DNA of 64,000 bases from Acholeplasmataceae bacterium (GCA_012837645.1 DUQU01000043.1:1-64000); one strand, 5' to 3'; numbered from the stretch's first letter, positions 26,809 to 36,699 are shown. Made by a program: numbers and translations. Notes: generated by a model from the sequence alone, not told the origin.

Positions 26809-28174
26809 AAATTTATCTAGCCGTCTCCAAATGGCTTTAAGAAGAGTAACTGGAAGAGGAGCTTTAAACGAAAAAGATATCGAAGAAATGATGAGAGAAA
26901 TAAGACTCTCTTTATTAGAAGCAGATGTTAATTTAAAAGTTATTAGGACTTTTTTAAATAATATTAAAGCGGAAGCCTTAGGAGAAAAAATCTTAAAAGG
27001 ACTAAACCCAGGACAACAAGTAGTAAAAGTTGTTTTAGATCAACTAGTGGAAACACTTGGTAGTGAAACTAGTGAATTAAACTTAAAAAAGGCTGGTCTT
27101 TCTGTCTTGATGACGGTTGGATTACAAGGTTCTGGAAAAACAACCGCGATTGCAAAATTAGGTAAGCAATTAAAAAAAGACAATAAAAAAGTGCTTTTTA
27201 TCGCCGCTGATGTTTACCGACCAGCAGCGATTGAACAATTAGAAACACTTGGAGAGCAAACCGCTATTTTTGTTTATCAAGAAGGACTTAAAAAAGCAAC
27301 TGATATTGTCAAAAACGGCTTAAAACATGCCCGTGAAAATAACTTTGACGTTGTTATTATTGATACTGCGGGAAGACTAGAAATAGATGAAGAAATGATG
27401 GCTGAATTAAAAGCTGTTAAAGCTCTCAGTGAACCAGATGAAATTTTACTAACTCTTGACGCAATGATGGGCCAACAAGCAGCTAATGTCGGCTTATCTT
27501 TTCACGAACAGTTGGGTTGTACTGGTGTTATTATTACAAAAATTGATGGTGATACTCGCGGTGGAGCGGCTTTATCGATTAAAGAGATTGCTAAAATTCC
27601 CATTAAGTTTTCTTCAACGGGAGAAAAGTTAACAGACTTTGAAGTTTTCCATCCGGAGAGAATGGCGAAAAGGATCTTAGGAATGGGCGATGTCGTTACT
27701 CTAGTAGAAGAAGTTAGCGAAAACATCACTGAAGCTGAAGCGATGAGCTTAATGGAAAAGATGATGAGCGGTAATTATAATTATAATGATCTTTTAAAAC
27801 AATTTAAAATGATTAAAAGAATGGGTTCTTTATCGCGGATATTAGGCTTTCTTCCTGGAATGAGACAACTTCGCAAACAGATGAGTGAAGTTGATGACAA
27901 TCAGTTACTAAGAATTGAAGCTTTAGTTTTTTCCATGACTAATAAGGAAAGAGAAAATCCAAACTTAATTAAAAAATCTTATAGTAGGAGAAAGAGAATT
28001 GCCTTAGGAGCAGGATTAACCGTTAATGATGTCAATAAATTAATTGAATCTTTAGAGGCCCAAAGCCAAATGGTTAAACAAATCCAAAGTAATCCTCATG
28101 CTCCATTTAAAGCTAATCCCCCTCAAAAAAAGCGCAAAGGAAAAGGAAGAAACAAAAGAAGATTTCCTTTTTAA
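26798..28174 (+). CDS. ffh: Signal recognition particle protein Ffh
   Basis: SRP54 GTPase that binds signal sequences as they leave the ribosome. The 458-aa product has an N domain (MAFENLSSRLQMALRRVTG), G1 GLQGSGKTTAIAKL, DVYRPAAIEQLE, DTAGRLEIDEEMM, TKIDGDTRGGAAL, and a methionine-rich M domain (LMEKMMSGNYNYNDLLKQFKMIKRMG), ending in a basic tail. An ATG at 26792 is in frame; 26798 is preferred because GGAAG at 26787-26791 is 6 bases ahead and it gives the usual MAFENLS start. Confidence 0.97.
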   Translation: MAFENLSSRLQMALRRVTGRGALNEKDIEEMMREIRLSLLEADVNLKVIRTFLNNIKAEALGEKILKGLNPGQQVVKVVLDQLVETLGSETSELNLKKAGLSVLMTVGLQGSGKTTAIAKLGKQLKKDNKKVLFIAADVYRPAAIEQLETLGEQTAIFVYQEGLKKATDIVKNGLKHARENNFDVVIIDTAGRLEIDEEMMAELKAVKALSEPDEILLTLDAMMGQQAANVGLSFHEQLGCTGVIITKIDGDTRGGAALSIKEIAKIPIKFSSTGEKLTDFEVFHPERMAKRILGMGDVVTLVEEVSENITEAEAMSLMEKMMSGNYNYNDLLKQFKMIKRMGSLSRILGFLPGMRQLRKQMSEVDDNQLLRIEALVFSMTNKERENPNLIKKSYSRRKRIALGAGLTVNDVNKLIESLEAQSQMVKQIQSNPHAPFKANPPQKKRKGKGRNKRRFPF

Positions 28175-28193
28175 GAGTTAAGAAAGCTTTATT

Positions 28194-28216
28194 TTTCCCA
28201 CAAAAATGGTGGGAAA
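28194..28216 (+). terminator. Probable weak terminator after ffh
   Basis: TTTCCCAC (28194-28201) and GTGGGAAA (28209-28216) form an 8-bp stem with a 7-base loop, followed by a broken T-rich stretch (TTATTT). It lies between the ffh stop and the polA promoter. Confidence 0.5.
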
Positions 28217-28232
28217 TTATTTCGCATTTTTA

Positions 28233-28241
28233 TGATAGAAT
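28233..28241 (+). promoter_or_regulatory. Extended -10 promoter of polA
   Basis: TGATAGAAT (28233-28241), 18 bases before the polA ATG. The same nonamer precedes secA. Confidence 0.55.
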
Positions 28242-28258
28242 ATGATAAGGGGGTTTTT

Positions 28259-30859
28259 ATGAAATTAATTTTAATTGACGGTAATTCAATCTTTTTTAGG
28301 GCCTATTACGCAACCGCTTATGGCGGTGGTGCTTTAATGCAAAATAAAGAGGGTGTTTATACAAACGCTCTTTTCGGTTTTGTTAATATGATGGAAAAAA
28401 TTCTCGAAGAAGATTATACTCATATTTTAGTCGCGTTCGATACTAGTAAGCCAACTTTTAGACATTTAAAAAGCGAAGATTATAAAAAAGGAAGGCCACC
28501 AATGCCGAAAGAAATGGCTGTCCAAGTTCCTTTAATTCATCAATATTTAGAGCATAAACAAATTGAAGATATTAGCGTAGAAGGATATGAAGCAGATGAT
28601 ATAATCGGGACGGTTGCTAAAATGGCTCCTGCCAATGTTAAAGTTGATATTTATTCTTCTGATAAAGATCTCCTGCAGTTAATTAGTGATAATGTAACTG
28701 TCAAATTAATAAAAAGAGGAATTACTGAAATTGAAGCCGTAACGCCAGCAAGTTTTTATCAAAGTTATCAAATTGACCATCATTTAATGGTCGATTTAAA
28801 AGCCTTAATGGGTGATAGTTCCGATAACATTAAAGGTGTTACTGGGGTGGGATTAAAAACAGCCATTAAATTGATTCAACAATATGGCAGTTTGGATAAT
28901 GTCCTCCTTAATAAAGAACAAATAACTGGTAAATTAGGTGAAAATCTAAAAAACGAAGCAGAAATTGCCCGAGAGGCTTACTTTTTAGCGAAGATTTGCG
29001 ATGAAGTTCCTCTGGAATTAACTTTTAAAGATTTAGCGAAGAAAACGGAAAACAGTGCCGCTTTAGTAGGTTTTTATCAAGAAATGGATCTCCATTCCTT
29101 TATTAAACAAATGGATCTTGAAAATAAAGAAATCGAATATCAAAAAATAAGTGACGAGGAAACTTTAAAAGCAGTTTTAAAGGATAAATTAGCTGTTCAT
29201 ATTGAGTTTTTTGATAGTAATTACCACTTATCAGAAATCGTCGGTTTTGGAATTAGTGATGGTAAAAACCACTATTATTTACCCCGAGATTTCGCTTTAA
29301 ATTCAGCAGTTTTCAAAGCTTATTTAGAAGGAGATTTAATTAAGTATACTTATGATTTAAAGGCTTTTATGGTAAAAATGCTTCAAGAAAACATCATTAT
29401 TAAAGGATTTCAATTTGATTTATTGTTAGCTGCTTATCTTTATAAACCTCATATTGCTAGACAAGAGTTTAAAGTTATCGCTGGTGATTTAGAATATTAT
29501 AATTTAGAGTATGATGATGTTATTTATGGTAGAGGGAAGAAAAAAACTTTACCTGATGAAGAAATTTACGCTCTTCATATCGTTAAAAAAGCAAAAGCAA
29601 TTAGTGTTTTAAAAGAGGGTCTTATAAAAGAGTTAAAACTAAATGAGCAACTTTATTTATTGAATGAGATTGAAATACCATTAACGTTAGTTTTAGCAGA
29701 GATGGAATATCATGGCATCTCGCTTGATTTAGAGCTCTTAAAAGCGCAAAAAACAACTTTAAAAGCCCAATTAGTAACTTTAGAAAAAGAGATTCATAGC
29801 TTAGCTAATAAAACTTTTAATGTTAATTCACCGAAACAATTAGGAGAAGTATTATTTGTTGATTTAGGTTTAGAAACTGGTAAAAAGACTAAAACAAAAT
29901 CGTATTCTACTAGTGTTGAAGTTCTCAGTAAATTAGTTAATGAACATCCTATTATTAATAAAGTCTTGGAATATCGACAGTTAAATAAATTATTTTCTAC
30001 TTATTTAGAGGGATTAGAAAACAGCCTTTTTCCTGATCAAAAAATTCATACCATTTTTAATCAAACTTTAACAGCGACAGGGAGGCTTTCTTCCTTAGAA
30101 CCCAATTTACAAAATATCCCTATTAAAACCGAACAAGGAAGAGAAATCAGAAAGTTGTTTGTAGCGGAAAAAGGACACCTTTTTATCGCTGCTGATTATT
30201 CTCAAATTGAACTAAGAGTGCTCGCTCATTTAAGTGGGGCGAAAAATTTACTAAAAGATTTTAATGAAGGTTTAGATATTCATAGTGAAACAGCAAAAAA
30301 AGTTTTTAACAGCGATCATGTTTCTAATGAAGAAAGGCAAAGAGCGAAGGCAGTTAATTTTGGCATTATTTATGGAATGAGTGCTTACGGTTTAAGTGAA
30401 GATTTAAATATTAGTAGAAATGAAGCGGAAACATTTATTAAAAAATACTTTTTAGTTTACCCCGAAGTAAAAGAGTTTTTAGATGAGCAAATAAAGTGGG
30501 CCCAAAAAGAAGGTTACGTGGAAACAATTTTTAAAAGAAGAAGATATATTCCCGAATTAAAGAGTCCGGTTTTCACAGTACGAGAATTTGGTAAAAGAAC
30601 GAGCATGAACGCTCCCATTCAAGGTAGTGCTGCCGATATTATTAAAATTGCAATGGTTAAGTTAGCACTTTATTTAAAAACAAACAACTTAAAAAGTAAA
30701 ATTTTACTTCAAGTTCATGATGAACTAATTTTAGAAGTACCAAACGAGGAAGAAGAAATAATTTTACAAGCATTAAAAGAAATTATGGAAAAAGCAGTGG
30801 AGTTAAAAGTGAAGCTTACTGTCAATGTATCTAAAGGTGAAAGTTGGTACCAGTTATAA
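28259..30859 (+). CDS. polA: DNA polymerase I
   Basis: Fills gaps and removes RNA primers. The 866-aa product has a complete 5'-3' exonuclease domain (LILIDGNSIFFRAYYA, EADDIIG, SSDKDLLQL, GDSSDNIKGVTGVG), a decayed 3'-5' exonuclease region (the Exo I DxE is missing, HIEFFDSN is in its place), and the polymerase domain: TGRLSSLEPNLQNIPI, DYSQIELRVLAHLSG, RQRAKAVNFGIIYGMSAYGLS and QVHDELILEVP. Loss of proofreading matches Bacillus Pol I. An ATG at 28232 falls inside the promoter; AAGGGGG at 28247-28253 supports 28259. Confidence 0.96.
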   Translation: MKLILIDGNSIFFRAYYATAYGGGALMQNKEGVYTNALFGFVNMMEKILEEDYTHILVAFDTSKPTFRHLKSEDYKKGRPPMPKEMAVQVPLIHQYLEHKQIEDISVEGYEADDIIGTVAKMAPANVKVDIYSSDKDLLQLISDNVTVKLIKRGITEIEAVTPASFYQSYQIDHHLMVDLKALMGDSSDNIKGVTGVGLKTAIKLIQQYGSLDNVLLNKEQITGKLGENLKNEAEIAREAYFLAKICDEVPLELTFKDLAKKTENSAALVGFYQEMDLHSFIKQMDLENKEIEYQKISDEETLKAVLKDKLAVHIEFFDSNYHLSEIVGFGISDGKNHYYLPRDFALNSAVFKAYLEGDLIKYTYDLKAFMVKMLQENIIIKGFQFDLLLAAYLYKPHIARQEFKVIAGDLEYYNLEYDDVIYGRGKKKTLPDEEIYALHIVKKAKAISVLKEGLIKELKLNEQLYLLNEIEIPLTLVLAEMEYHGISLDLELLKAQKTTLKAQLVTLEKEIHSLANKTFNVNSPKQLGEVLFVDLGLETGKKTKTKSYSTSVEVLSKLVNEHPIINKVLEYRQLNKLFSTYLEGLENSLFPDQKIHTIFNQTLTATGRLSSLEPNLQNIPIKTEQGREIRKLFVAEKGHLFIAADYSQIELRVLAHLSGAKNLLKDFNEGLDIHSETAKKVFNSDHVSNEERQRAKAVNFGIIYGMSAYGLSEDLNISRNEAETFIKKYFLVYPEVKEFLDEQIKWAQKEGYVETIFKRRRYIPELKSPVFTVREFGKRTSMNAPIQGSAADIIKIAMVKLALYLKTNNLKSKILLQVHDELILEVPNEEEEIILQALKEIMEKAVELKVKLTVNVSKGESWYQL

Positions 30860-31638
30860 TGCCTGAACTACCTGAAGTAAGAACGGTAGTTAAATTTTTA
30901 AATAACTATCAAAATAAAACAATTACCGATATTACTATTCTTTATCCCCTCATGAGCGAAGCAATTAAAGAAAAATTAATTAACAAAACTATTCTGAGCG
31001 TTACTTCGAAGGGGAAATATATTATTTTTAATTTAGATAAGGGCTTTTTAATTAGTCATTTAAGAATGGAAGGGAAATATTTAAATCACCCTACTATTAC
31101 CAAACACGATCATATTATCTTTCATTTTAAAGAGGAAATCTTAAAATATAATGATGTGAGAAAATTTGGAACATTTGACTATCATGAGAAAAACCCCTTT
31201 TCAAAACCACCGTTAAGTAAGTTAGGACCAGAACCATTTGACGCTGATGAAAAGCTCATTTATCCGCTCTTTAAAAAAACCAATAGAGATGTTAAAACAA
31301 TCTTACTTGACCAAACTGTCATGTCAGGAATTGGCAATATCTATGCCAATGAAATATTATTTGCTAGTAAAATAAGTCCTTTTAGAAAGGCCAGCCAAGT
31401 AACTTTAAAAGAAGTGGCTACTTTAATAGAACAAAGTGTCAAAATTTTAAATGAGGCGATAAAACTTGGTGGGACGACGATTAAAAGTTTTAGCGTTGCT
31501 GGCGAAGTAGGCTATTTTACTCAAAATTTATTTGTCCATGGTCGTTACGGCGAGGAGTGCTTAGTTTGTGGTAATATTATTAAAAAAATGAAATTAAAAG
31601 GGAGAATGTGTTATTATTGTGAAAGTTGTCAAAAATAA
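30859..31638 (+). CDS. mutM: Formamidopyrimidine-DNA glycosylase
   Basis: Removes 8-oxoguanine and cuts the abasic site. The 259-aa product must begin MPELPEV because the mature Pro2 is the catalytic nucleophile; this fixes the start at 30859, inside a TAATG overlap with polA. Glu3 follows, the beta-lobe Lys is in TSKGKYIIFNL, the H2TH is DQTVMSGIGNIYANEILF, and the C-terminal zinc finger is CLVCG...CYYCESCQK. Same neighbour order as Bacillus (polA-mutM-coaE). Confidence 0.96.
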   Translation: MPELPEVRTVVKFLNNYQNKTITDITILYPLMSEAIKEKLINKTILSVTSKGKYIIFNLDKGFLISHLRMEGKYLNHPTITKHDHIIFHFKEEILKYNDVRKFGTFDYHEKNPFSKPPLSKLGPEPFDADEKLIYPLFKKTNRDVKTILLDQTVMSGIGNIYANEILFASKISPFRKASQVTLKEVATLIEQSVKILNEAIKLGGTTIKSFSVAGEVGYFTQNLFVHGRYGEECLVCGNIIKKMKLKGRMCYYCESCQK

Positions 31639-32227
31639 AAAGTTAGTAATTGCGATAACAGGGCCGATTGGAAGCGGGAAAACTATTGTCTTAGATTATT
31701 TATCCCAACAAGGTTATCCGACAATTAGCGCTGATAAAATTAATCAGCAATTATTAACTAAAAAGTCTCACATTAAAAAAATAAATAAACTACTTTTTCA
31801 GACTAAAAGTAACACTTTAAATAAAACAGCAATAAGAGAACTTATCTTTAAAGATAAAACTAAAAAGAAACTCTTAGAAAGTTATTTACATCCTCTTATC
31901 ATTAAAGAAATTACTAAAAAACTCGCTAAAAGCACTAAAACTACTTTTATCGAAGTCGCTTTACTTTATGAAAGTGATTTTAATTTAAAAGTTGATTTAG
32001 TAATGGCGGTAATTGCCTCAGAGGCTCTTATCATTGAGAGAATTGAAAAACGTGACGCTATTAGCAGAACTTTGATAAAAGAAATATTAGCAAATCAAAA
32101 AAGTATCTCCTTTTTAAAAAAGGAGGCAGATGTTATAATAAATAATGAAAAGACAAGAAGAGAGACTTTTCAACAACTAGACCAGTTTTTAAAACAATTA
32201 AGAGGTGATAATAATGGCGATTTATAA
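31619..32227 (+). CDS. coaE: Dephospho-CoA kinase
   Basis: Last step of coenzyme A synthesis. The 202-aa product has the P-loop GPIGSGKT near the N-terminus, the SADKINQQLL segment (D of the acceptor site), YLHPLI and the ALLYESDFNLKVD lid region. The GTG at 31619 is the only usable start before the P-loop; a GGGAG lies 14 bases upstream, a long spacing, but the gene overlaps mutM by 20 bases so coupling is likely. Confidence 0.92.
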   Translation: MKVVKNKKLVIAITGPIGSGKTIVLDYLSQQGYPTISADKINQQLLTKKSHIKKINKLLFQTKSNTLNKTAIRELIFKDKTKKKLLESYLHPLIIKEITKKLAKSTKTTFIEVALLYESDFNLKVDLVMAVIASEALIIERIEKRDAISRTLIKEILANQKSISFLKKEADVIINNEKTRRETFQQLDQFLKQLRGDNNGDL

Positions 32228-32546
32228 AACAAGTGATAATGCAAAAGATGCAAGATTGATAACTAATTGGTTTTCCAACGATTATAAAGAGTGTAGCCAA
32301 GCGGTTAAAAAGGTTTGCCTAAATTTTGGTTATCGTCTAAAACATGAAAGTGAAGATTATGGCGAATTTATTTTCACAAGAAAAAGAGACACTTTGGATG
32401 TGAGAATTATTTCTTTAACAAAAAGAGAAACTGCAATTGATTTTATTATTAATTCCCATATTATATTTGACTTTGGCCGTAGTAAAGCAATTATAGAAGA
32501 CCTATATGAGCGTTTAAGAAGGGAGCTTCGATTTCTTAAAAAATGA
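32214..32546 (+). CDS. Unknown 110-aa protein at the nrdR position
   Basis: I do not recognise this family. The product is soluble, mixed alpha/beta, and begins MAIYKTSDNAKDARLITNWF; the middle reads as beta strands (EFIFTRKRDTLDVRIISL, ETAIDFIINSHIIFDF) and the end as a basic helix. In Bacillus the corresponding slot between coaE and dnaB includes nrdR, but there is no N-terminal CPxC zinc motif or ATP-cone here, so it is not NrdR. A GTG at 32205 is in frame, but GAGGTG at 32202-32207 supports the ATG at 32214. It overlaps coaE by 14 bases and dnaB by ATGA, so it is embedded in a replication/CoA operon. Confidence 0.75.
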   Translation: MAIYKTSDNAKDARLITNWFSNDYKECSQAVKKVCLNFGYRLKHESEDYGEFIFTRKRDTLDVRIISLTKRETAIDFIINSHIIFDFGRSKAIIEDLYERLRRELRFLKK

Positions 32547-33721
32547 GAAATAAAAGTTTTTGGGCAATAACTCACGGTTTTATTTCTAGCGAAGATACCA
32601 AAGTATTAACGCTTTTATACCAACCTTTGATTGGTCAAGAGGCTTTAGGACTTTACTTAATGTTAATTAATTTGGTTGATCGTAATAAATTGCAAAGCGA
32701 ACTGTTTTCTTTAGCCTTTTTATTTGATGTCTTATTTTTAAAAGCAGATGAATTTGAAAGTCAAAAAGAAAGACTAGAAGCGGTGGGGTTATTGACGACA
32801 TTAGTTAAAGATGAAATATTTTTATTTAAGCTTTCAATGCCTTTAAAAGCGAGGCAGTTTTTTAATGATGGTATTTTAGGAGCTTACTTAAAAAGTGAAA
32901 TTGGGGAAAAAAACTTTAAATTGTTGCTAAGTTATTTTGCGGTTAAAGAAATATCGGAAAAGGGTTATCAAAATCAAACTAAAACATTTGATGAAGTTTT
33001 TAAAGTAAAGGAATTATTATCTTTCCAAGCTGATGGTTTTATTTTAAGCAGGAAAAACTCCTCAGGAATCTTTTTAAAAGAGTCCTTTGATTTTGATAAA
33101 ATTTATCAACAATTACCAATTAGAATTAAAAGAAAAAGTATTTTTACGAAAAGAGTTATTTCTCAAATAGCTGCAATAATGTTTGTTTACAATTTTTCAA
33201 AAAAGGAGATTATCGCTATTTTAAGCGATTCGTATGATGAGGAGAATCGTTCTTTATTTCAGGAAAGAATCGTTTTAAACGCTCGTATTTATTATGAGAA
33301 AACTTATGGTGAAGTTGAAATCGCTCCTAAAACTAAACAAAGCGATGAAATTGATTTAACCTTGTTAAAACCGCAAGACATTATCAACTCTATTAATCCT
33401 AAAATGACAAATAAAGCTTTCGCACTAAATACTATTAGAGAGTTTGTTAGTAGAAATGCTGTCGATATTGGCCTTATTAACGCTGTTATTATCGCTGCAC
33501 TTAAATACCATGAGAATTTGCCATCTTTGCAGTATTTAGAAAAAGTGCTTTCTAATTGGCTTGCACAAGGTATTAGAACGGGCCATGAAGCTTATCAAAT
33601 AATTCAGAAAATTGATGCCAATAAAAAAACCAAAAGAAAACAAGTTAAAACTAGTGACGAACCAGCTTGGTTAGACGAGGTATTAGCCGAACTAGAAAGA
33701 GAATGGAATGAAGGAACTTAG
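32543..33721 (+). CDS. dnaB: Replication initiation and membrane attachment protein DnaB (Firmicute type)
   Basis: Helicase-loading factor, not the replicative helicase. The 392-aa product starts with the DDBH1-like winged helix (FISSEDTKVLTLLYQPLIGQEALGLYLML) and carries a C-terminal DDBH2 motif (RNAVDIGLINAVIIAALKYHENLPSLQYLEKVLSNWLAQGI), as in Bacillus DnaB, but is about 80 residues shorter. Start is within ATGA. dnaI follows with an overlap of 14 bases; the two proteins act together in loading the helicase at oriC and restart sites. Confidence 0.93.
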   Translation: MRNKSFWAITHGFISSEDTKVLTLLYQPLIGQEALGLYLMLINLVDRNKLQSELFSLAFLFDVLFLKADEFESQKERLEAVGLLTTLVKDEIFLFKLSMPLKARQFFNDGILGAYLKSEIGEKNFKLLLSYFAVKEISEKGYQNQTKTFDEVFKVKELLSFQADGFILSRKNSSGIFLKESFDFDKIYQQLPIRIKRKSIFTKRVISQIAAIMFVYNFSKKEIIAILSDSYDEENRSLFQERIVLNARIYYEKTYGEVEIAPKTKQSDEIDLTLLKPQDIINSINPKMTNKAFALNTIREFVSRNAVDIGLINAVIIAALKYHENLPSLQYLEKVLSNWLAQGIRTGHEAYQIIQKIDANKKTKRKQVKTSDEPAWLDEVLAELEREWNEGT

Positions 33722-34535
33722 AAAAATAATCGCTTCTTTTCCAGAAACAAAAGATTTAAAGTTAGAAGATCATCAATTGATTACTGTTTATCAATATATT
33801 AAAGAAAAGAAAGCATTTAATCCCAATGACGAAACAAATAAATATGAACCAGTTTTAAGGTTTGATCCAATTAGGGTCGATTATGTTTTTGCTAAAGCTT
33901 ATCAAGAAGCGTTGGAAGCAGAAGAAAAACAAAAGTTAATCGATCATCGTGATTATGGCGATTATCTTATTGATGCTAGTTTAAGCAATTTTAGGCGTTT
34001 TAATGATGAAAGGGAAAAGGCATATCAAAAAGCCAAGACTTTTATTAATAAAGTCATTAATAAAGAGTATACTAAAGGTCTTTATTTGTTTGGTAAAAAT
34101 AGAACAGGAAAGACTTATTTACTTTCGGCAATTGCTAATGAGTTAGCGAAGTCTAATATTGAAACTATTTTTGCTTATACGCCTGATTTAATTCGTTCTA
34201 TACATGGCGCTATTAAAGATAATACTATTGAAATGCGAGTTAAAGAATTAAAATATACTAATTTACTTATAATAGATGATATTGGAAGTGCAATTATGTC
34301 TTTATGGTTTCGTGATCAAATTTTTGGTCCTGTTATTTCTCATCGTTTGGCGATGGGTTTGCCGATGCTTTTTTCTTCTAATATGACGATTAATAGCCTC
34401 TCTAAACATTTAATTGACCCTAATCAAACTGATGATAAATTTCACGCTGTTAGAATAGTAACGAGGATAGCAGAAATGATAGAACCGGTGGAGTTAAGTA
34501 GTGATAGTTTTAAAGCTATTGACAGAAAATCTTAA
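33708..34535 (+). CDS. dnaI: Helicase loader DnaI (AAA+)
   Basis: Loads the replicative helicase with DnaB and DnaD. The 275-aa product has an N-terminal domain and an AAA+ core: Walker A LFGKNRTGKTYLLSA (around residue 125), Walker B NLLIIDDIG, sensor SSNMTINSL, and the arginine-finger region RIVTRIAEM. The first 110 residues contain no cysteine, so the zinc-binding module of Bacillus DnaI (which gates DNA binding) is lost or replaced. Its 3' end contains the -35 and most of the spacer of the thrS promoter. Confidence 0.93.
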   Translation: MKELRKIIASFPETKDLKLEDHQLITVYQYIKEKKAFNPNDETNKYEPVLRFDPIRVDYVFAKAYQEALEAEEKQKLIDHRDYGDYLIDASLSNFRRFNDEREKAYQKAKTFINKVINKEYTKGLYLFGKNRTGKTYLLSAIANELAKSNIETIFAYTPDLIRSIHGAIKDNTIEMRVKELKYTNLLIIDDIGSAIMSLWFRDQIFGPVISHRLAMGLPMLFSSNMTINSLSKHLIDPNQTDDKFHAVRIVTRIAEMIEPVELSSDSFKAIDRKS

Positions 34536-34547
34536 AGAGATTATAAT
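34519..34547 (+). promoter_or_regulatory. Consensus promoter of the T-box/thrS transcript, inside dnaI
   Basis: TTGACA (34519-34524), exactly 17 bases, TATAAT (34542-34547). The -35 lies in dnaI coding sequence. This is a perfect match to the housekeeping consensus and has no TG element. Confidence 0.88.
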
Positions 34548-34553
34548 GAAATT

Positions 34554-34750
34554 GCGTTGATAAGGACAAAAGGCTAAACAAAAAGAGCGATGTGGGATGG
34601 TGGAAGCCGCAACCGTTTAGTTTACTACCTTAGAGCTGCTTAAAAAACTAAGCCGTAATTCTGCGTTAAAGAAATGAGGGCTAGCTACTTGCTAGAACTA
34701 AGGTGGTACCGCGATTATTCGTCCTTAGATTTTCTAAGGATATTTTTTTT
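34554..34750 (+). promoter_or_regulatory. Threonyl T-box riboswitch with intrinsic terminator
   Basis: The leader shows a distal stem-I GGATGGTGGAAGCC, an ACTACCTTAGAGC segment whose ACT or ACC can serve as a Thr specifier codon, and the diagnostic T-box AAGGTGGTACCGCG (34700-34713). TCCTTAGA (34722-34729), a 3-base loop, TCTAAGGA (34733-34740) and a T-run to 34750 make the terminator. Uncharged tRNA-Thr should stabilise the antiterminator and switch on thrS. Confidence 0.93.
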
Positions 34751-34767
34751 ATAAAGGAGAGAAAAAA

Positions 34768-36690
34768 ATGATTAAAATAACTTTAATAGATGGTAGTGAA
34801 ATACAGAAAAGAAAAAATAGCACCCCTTTTGAGATTGCTAAGTCGCTTTCTCTTAGTTTAGCTAAAAAGATGATTGGGGCACAGTTTAATGGAGAATTGA
34901 TTGAAAATGATTTTCCTTTAAAAGAAGATGGAAAATTAGTGATTTTAACAAAAGAAAGTCCTGAGGCTTGGACGATTTTAAATCATTCTAGCGCCCATTT
35001 AATGGCGGAAGCGATTAAAAACTTATATCCCAAAGCTAACTTTGGAGTTGGTCCTGCCATTAAGGATGGTTTTTACTACGATGTTGATTTTAAAGAAGAT
35101 ATTTCCTCTGATGATTTAGTAAAAATTGAGGCGGAGATGAAAAGATTAAGTAAGTTAAATGAAGCGATTACTAGAAAAGAAATTAGTTATGAGGAGGCTT
35201 TAGAGTTTTTTAAAGATGATCCTTATAAAATCGCTTTAATCAAAGATTTAAAAGATGAAATAATTACTACTTATACGCAAGGTAATTTTACTGATTTATG
35301 TAGGGGAGGCCATCTCGCTAGGACGGGATTAATTAAGCATTTTAAACTATTATCGCTTGCGGGAGCTTATTTTAAAGGTGATAGTAAAAATAAAATGTTA
35401 ACGAGAGTTTATGGGGTCAGTTTTTTTAGTCAAGAAGAGTTAAAAAAGCATTTAGTAATGTTAGAAGAAAGAAAAGAACGCGACCATCGTAAGTTAGGTA
35501 AAGAATTAGAAATCTTTATGTTGGATTCTAAAGCAGGTCAAGGATTACCGTTTTGGCTTAAAAACGGCGCTACTGTTAGAAGAATTATCGAAAGATATAT
35601 TACCGATAAAGAAATAAGTTTAGGTTATCAACATGTTTATACGCCGCTTTTAGGTAGTAAGGAACTTTATCAAACTAGTGGCCATTGGGATCATTATCAA
35701 GACTCGATGTATCCGCCGATGGAAAGGGATGGTGAAATTATCGTTATTAGACCGATGAATTGCCCTCATCATATGTTGATTTATAAAAACAAAATGCATT
35801 CTTACCGCGATTTACCAATTAGAATAGCTGAACTTGGCATGATGCATCGTTATGAAAAATCAGGAGCCTTAAGTGGCCTTCAAAGAGTGAGAGAAATGAC
35901 TTTAAATGATGCTCATATTTTTGTGAGACCTGATCAAATTGAAGCGGAATTTGCGCGAGTGATGGAATTATTATTAGCTGTTTATGAGGATTTTAATATT
36001 AATGATTATAGTTTAAGAGTGTCTTATCGTGATCCAAATAATAAAGAAAAATATTTCGATGATGATAAAATGTGGAATGAAGCGGAAAAAATGCTTAAAA
36101 ATGTGATGGATAATTTAAAACTACCTTATGAGGAAGCGATCGGAGAGGCGGCATTTTACGGTCCTAAACTTGATGTACAAGTTAAAACAGCTTTAGGAAT
36201 GGAAGAAACTTTATCGACAATTCAATTAGACTTTTTACTACCAGCTCGCTTTGAACTTACTTATGTTGGTGAAGATGGTAAAAATATTTATACGCCAGTG
36301 GTAATTCACCGGGGGATTGTTTCTACGATGGAAAGATTCGTTGCCTACCTGCTTGAAGAATATAAAGGTGTTTTTCCACTTTGGTTAGCACCAGTACAAA
36401 TAGTTTTAATTCCTGTTAATAATCAATATCATCAAGATTATCTTAATGAAGTAAAAGAAAAATTATTAAAAGCGGGTTTTCGAGTGGAAAGTGATTTTAG
36501 AGAAGAGAAGCTTGGTTATAAAATTAGAGAGCACCAAACTAAAAAAGTTCCCTTTCAATTGGTAATCGGTGATAACGAAGTTAACGATAAAACGATTACT
36601 TATCGTAAATATGGCGATAAAGAACAAGTCACCTTAAAATTGGATGAATATATTAGCTATCTTTGTAGTATAATAAAAAGTAAGAAATAA
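34768..36690 (+). CDS. thrS: Threonyl-tRNA synthetase
   Basis: Charges tRNA-Thr. The 640-aa product has an N-terminal TGS domain, the editing domain ([16 protein letters not shown] with HxxxH, and [10 protein letters not shown]), class II motif 2 ([25 protein letters not shown]), the zinc residues (Cys in PMNCPHHM), and a C-terminal anticodon-binding domain. Full length. Regulated by the T-box upstream. AAAGGAG precedes the ATG. Confidence 0.97.
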   Translation: MIKITLIDGSEIQKRKNSTPFEIAKSLSLSLAKKMIGAQFNGELIENDFPLKEDGKLVILTKESPEAWTILNHSSAHLMAEAIKNLYPKANFGVGPAIKDGFYYDVDFKEDISSDDLVKIEAEMKRLSKLNEAITRKEISYEEALEFFKDDPYKIALIKDLKDEIITTYTQGNFTDLCRGGHLARTGLIKHFKLLSLAGAYFKGDSKNKMLTRVYGVSFFSQEELKKHLVMLEERKERDHRKLGKELEIFMLDSKAGQGLPFWLKNGATVRRIIERYITDKEISLGYQHVYTPLLGSKELYQTSGHWDHYQDSMYPPMERDGEIIVIRPMNCPHHMLIYKNKMHSYRDLPIRIAELGMMHRYEKSGALSGLQRVREMTLNDAHIFVRPDQIEAEFARVMELLLAVYEDFNINDYSLRVSYRDPNNKEKYFDDDKMWNEAEKMLKNVMDNLKLPYEEAIGEAAFYGPKLDVQVKTALGMEETLSTIQLDFLLPARFELTYVGEDGKNIYTPVVIHRGIVSTMERFVAYLLEEYKGVFPLWLAPVQIVLIPVNNQYHQDYLNEVKEKLLKAGFRVESDFREEKLGYKIREHQTKKVPFQLVIGDNEVNDKTITYRKYGDKEQVTLKLDEYISYLCSIIKSKK

Positions 36691-36699
36691 GGTGATAAT

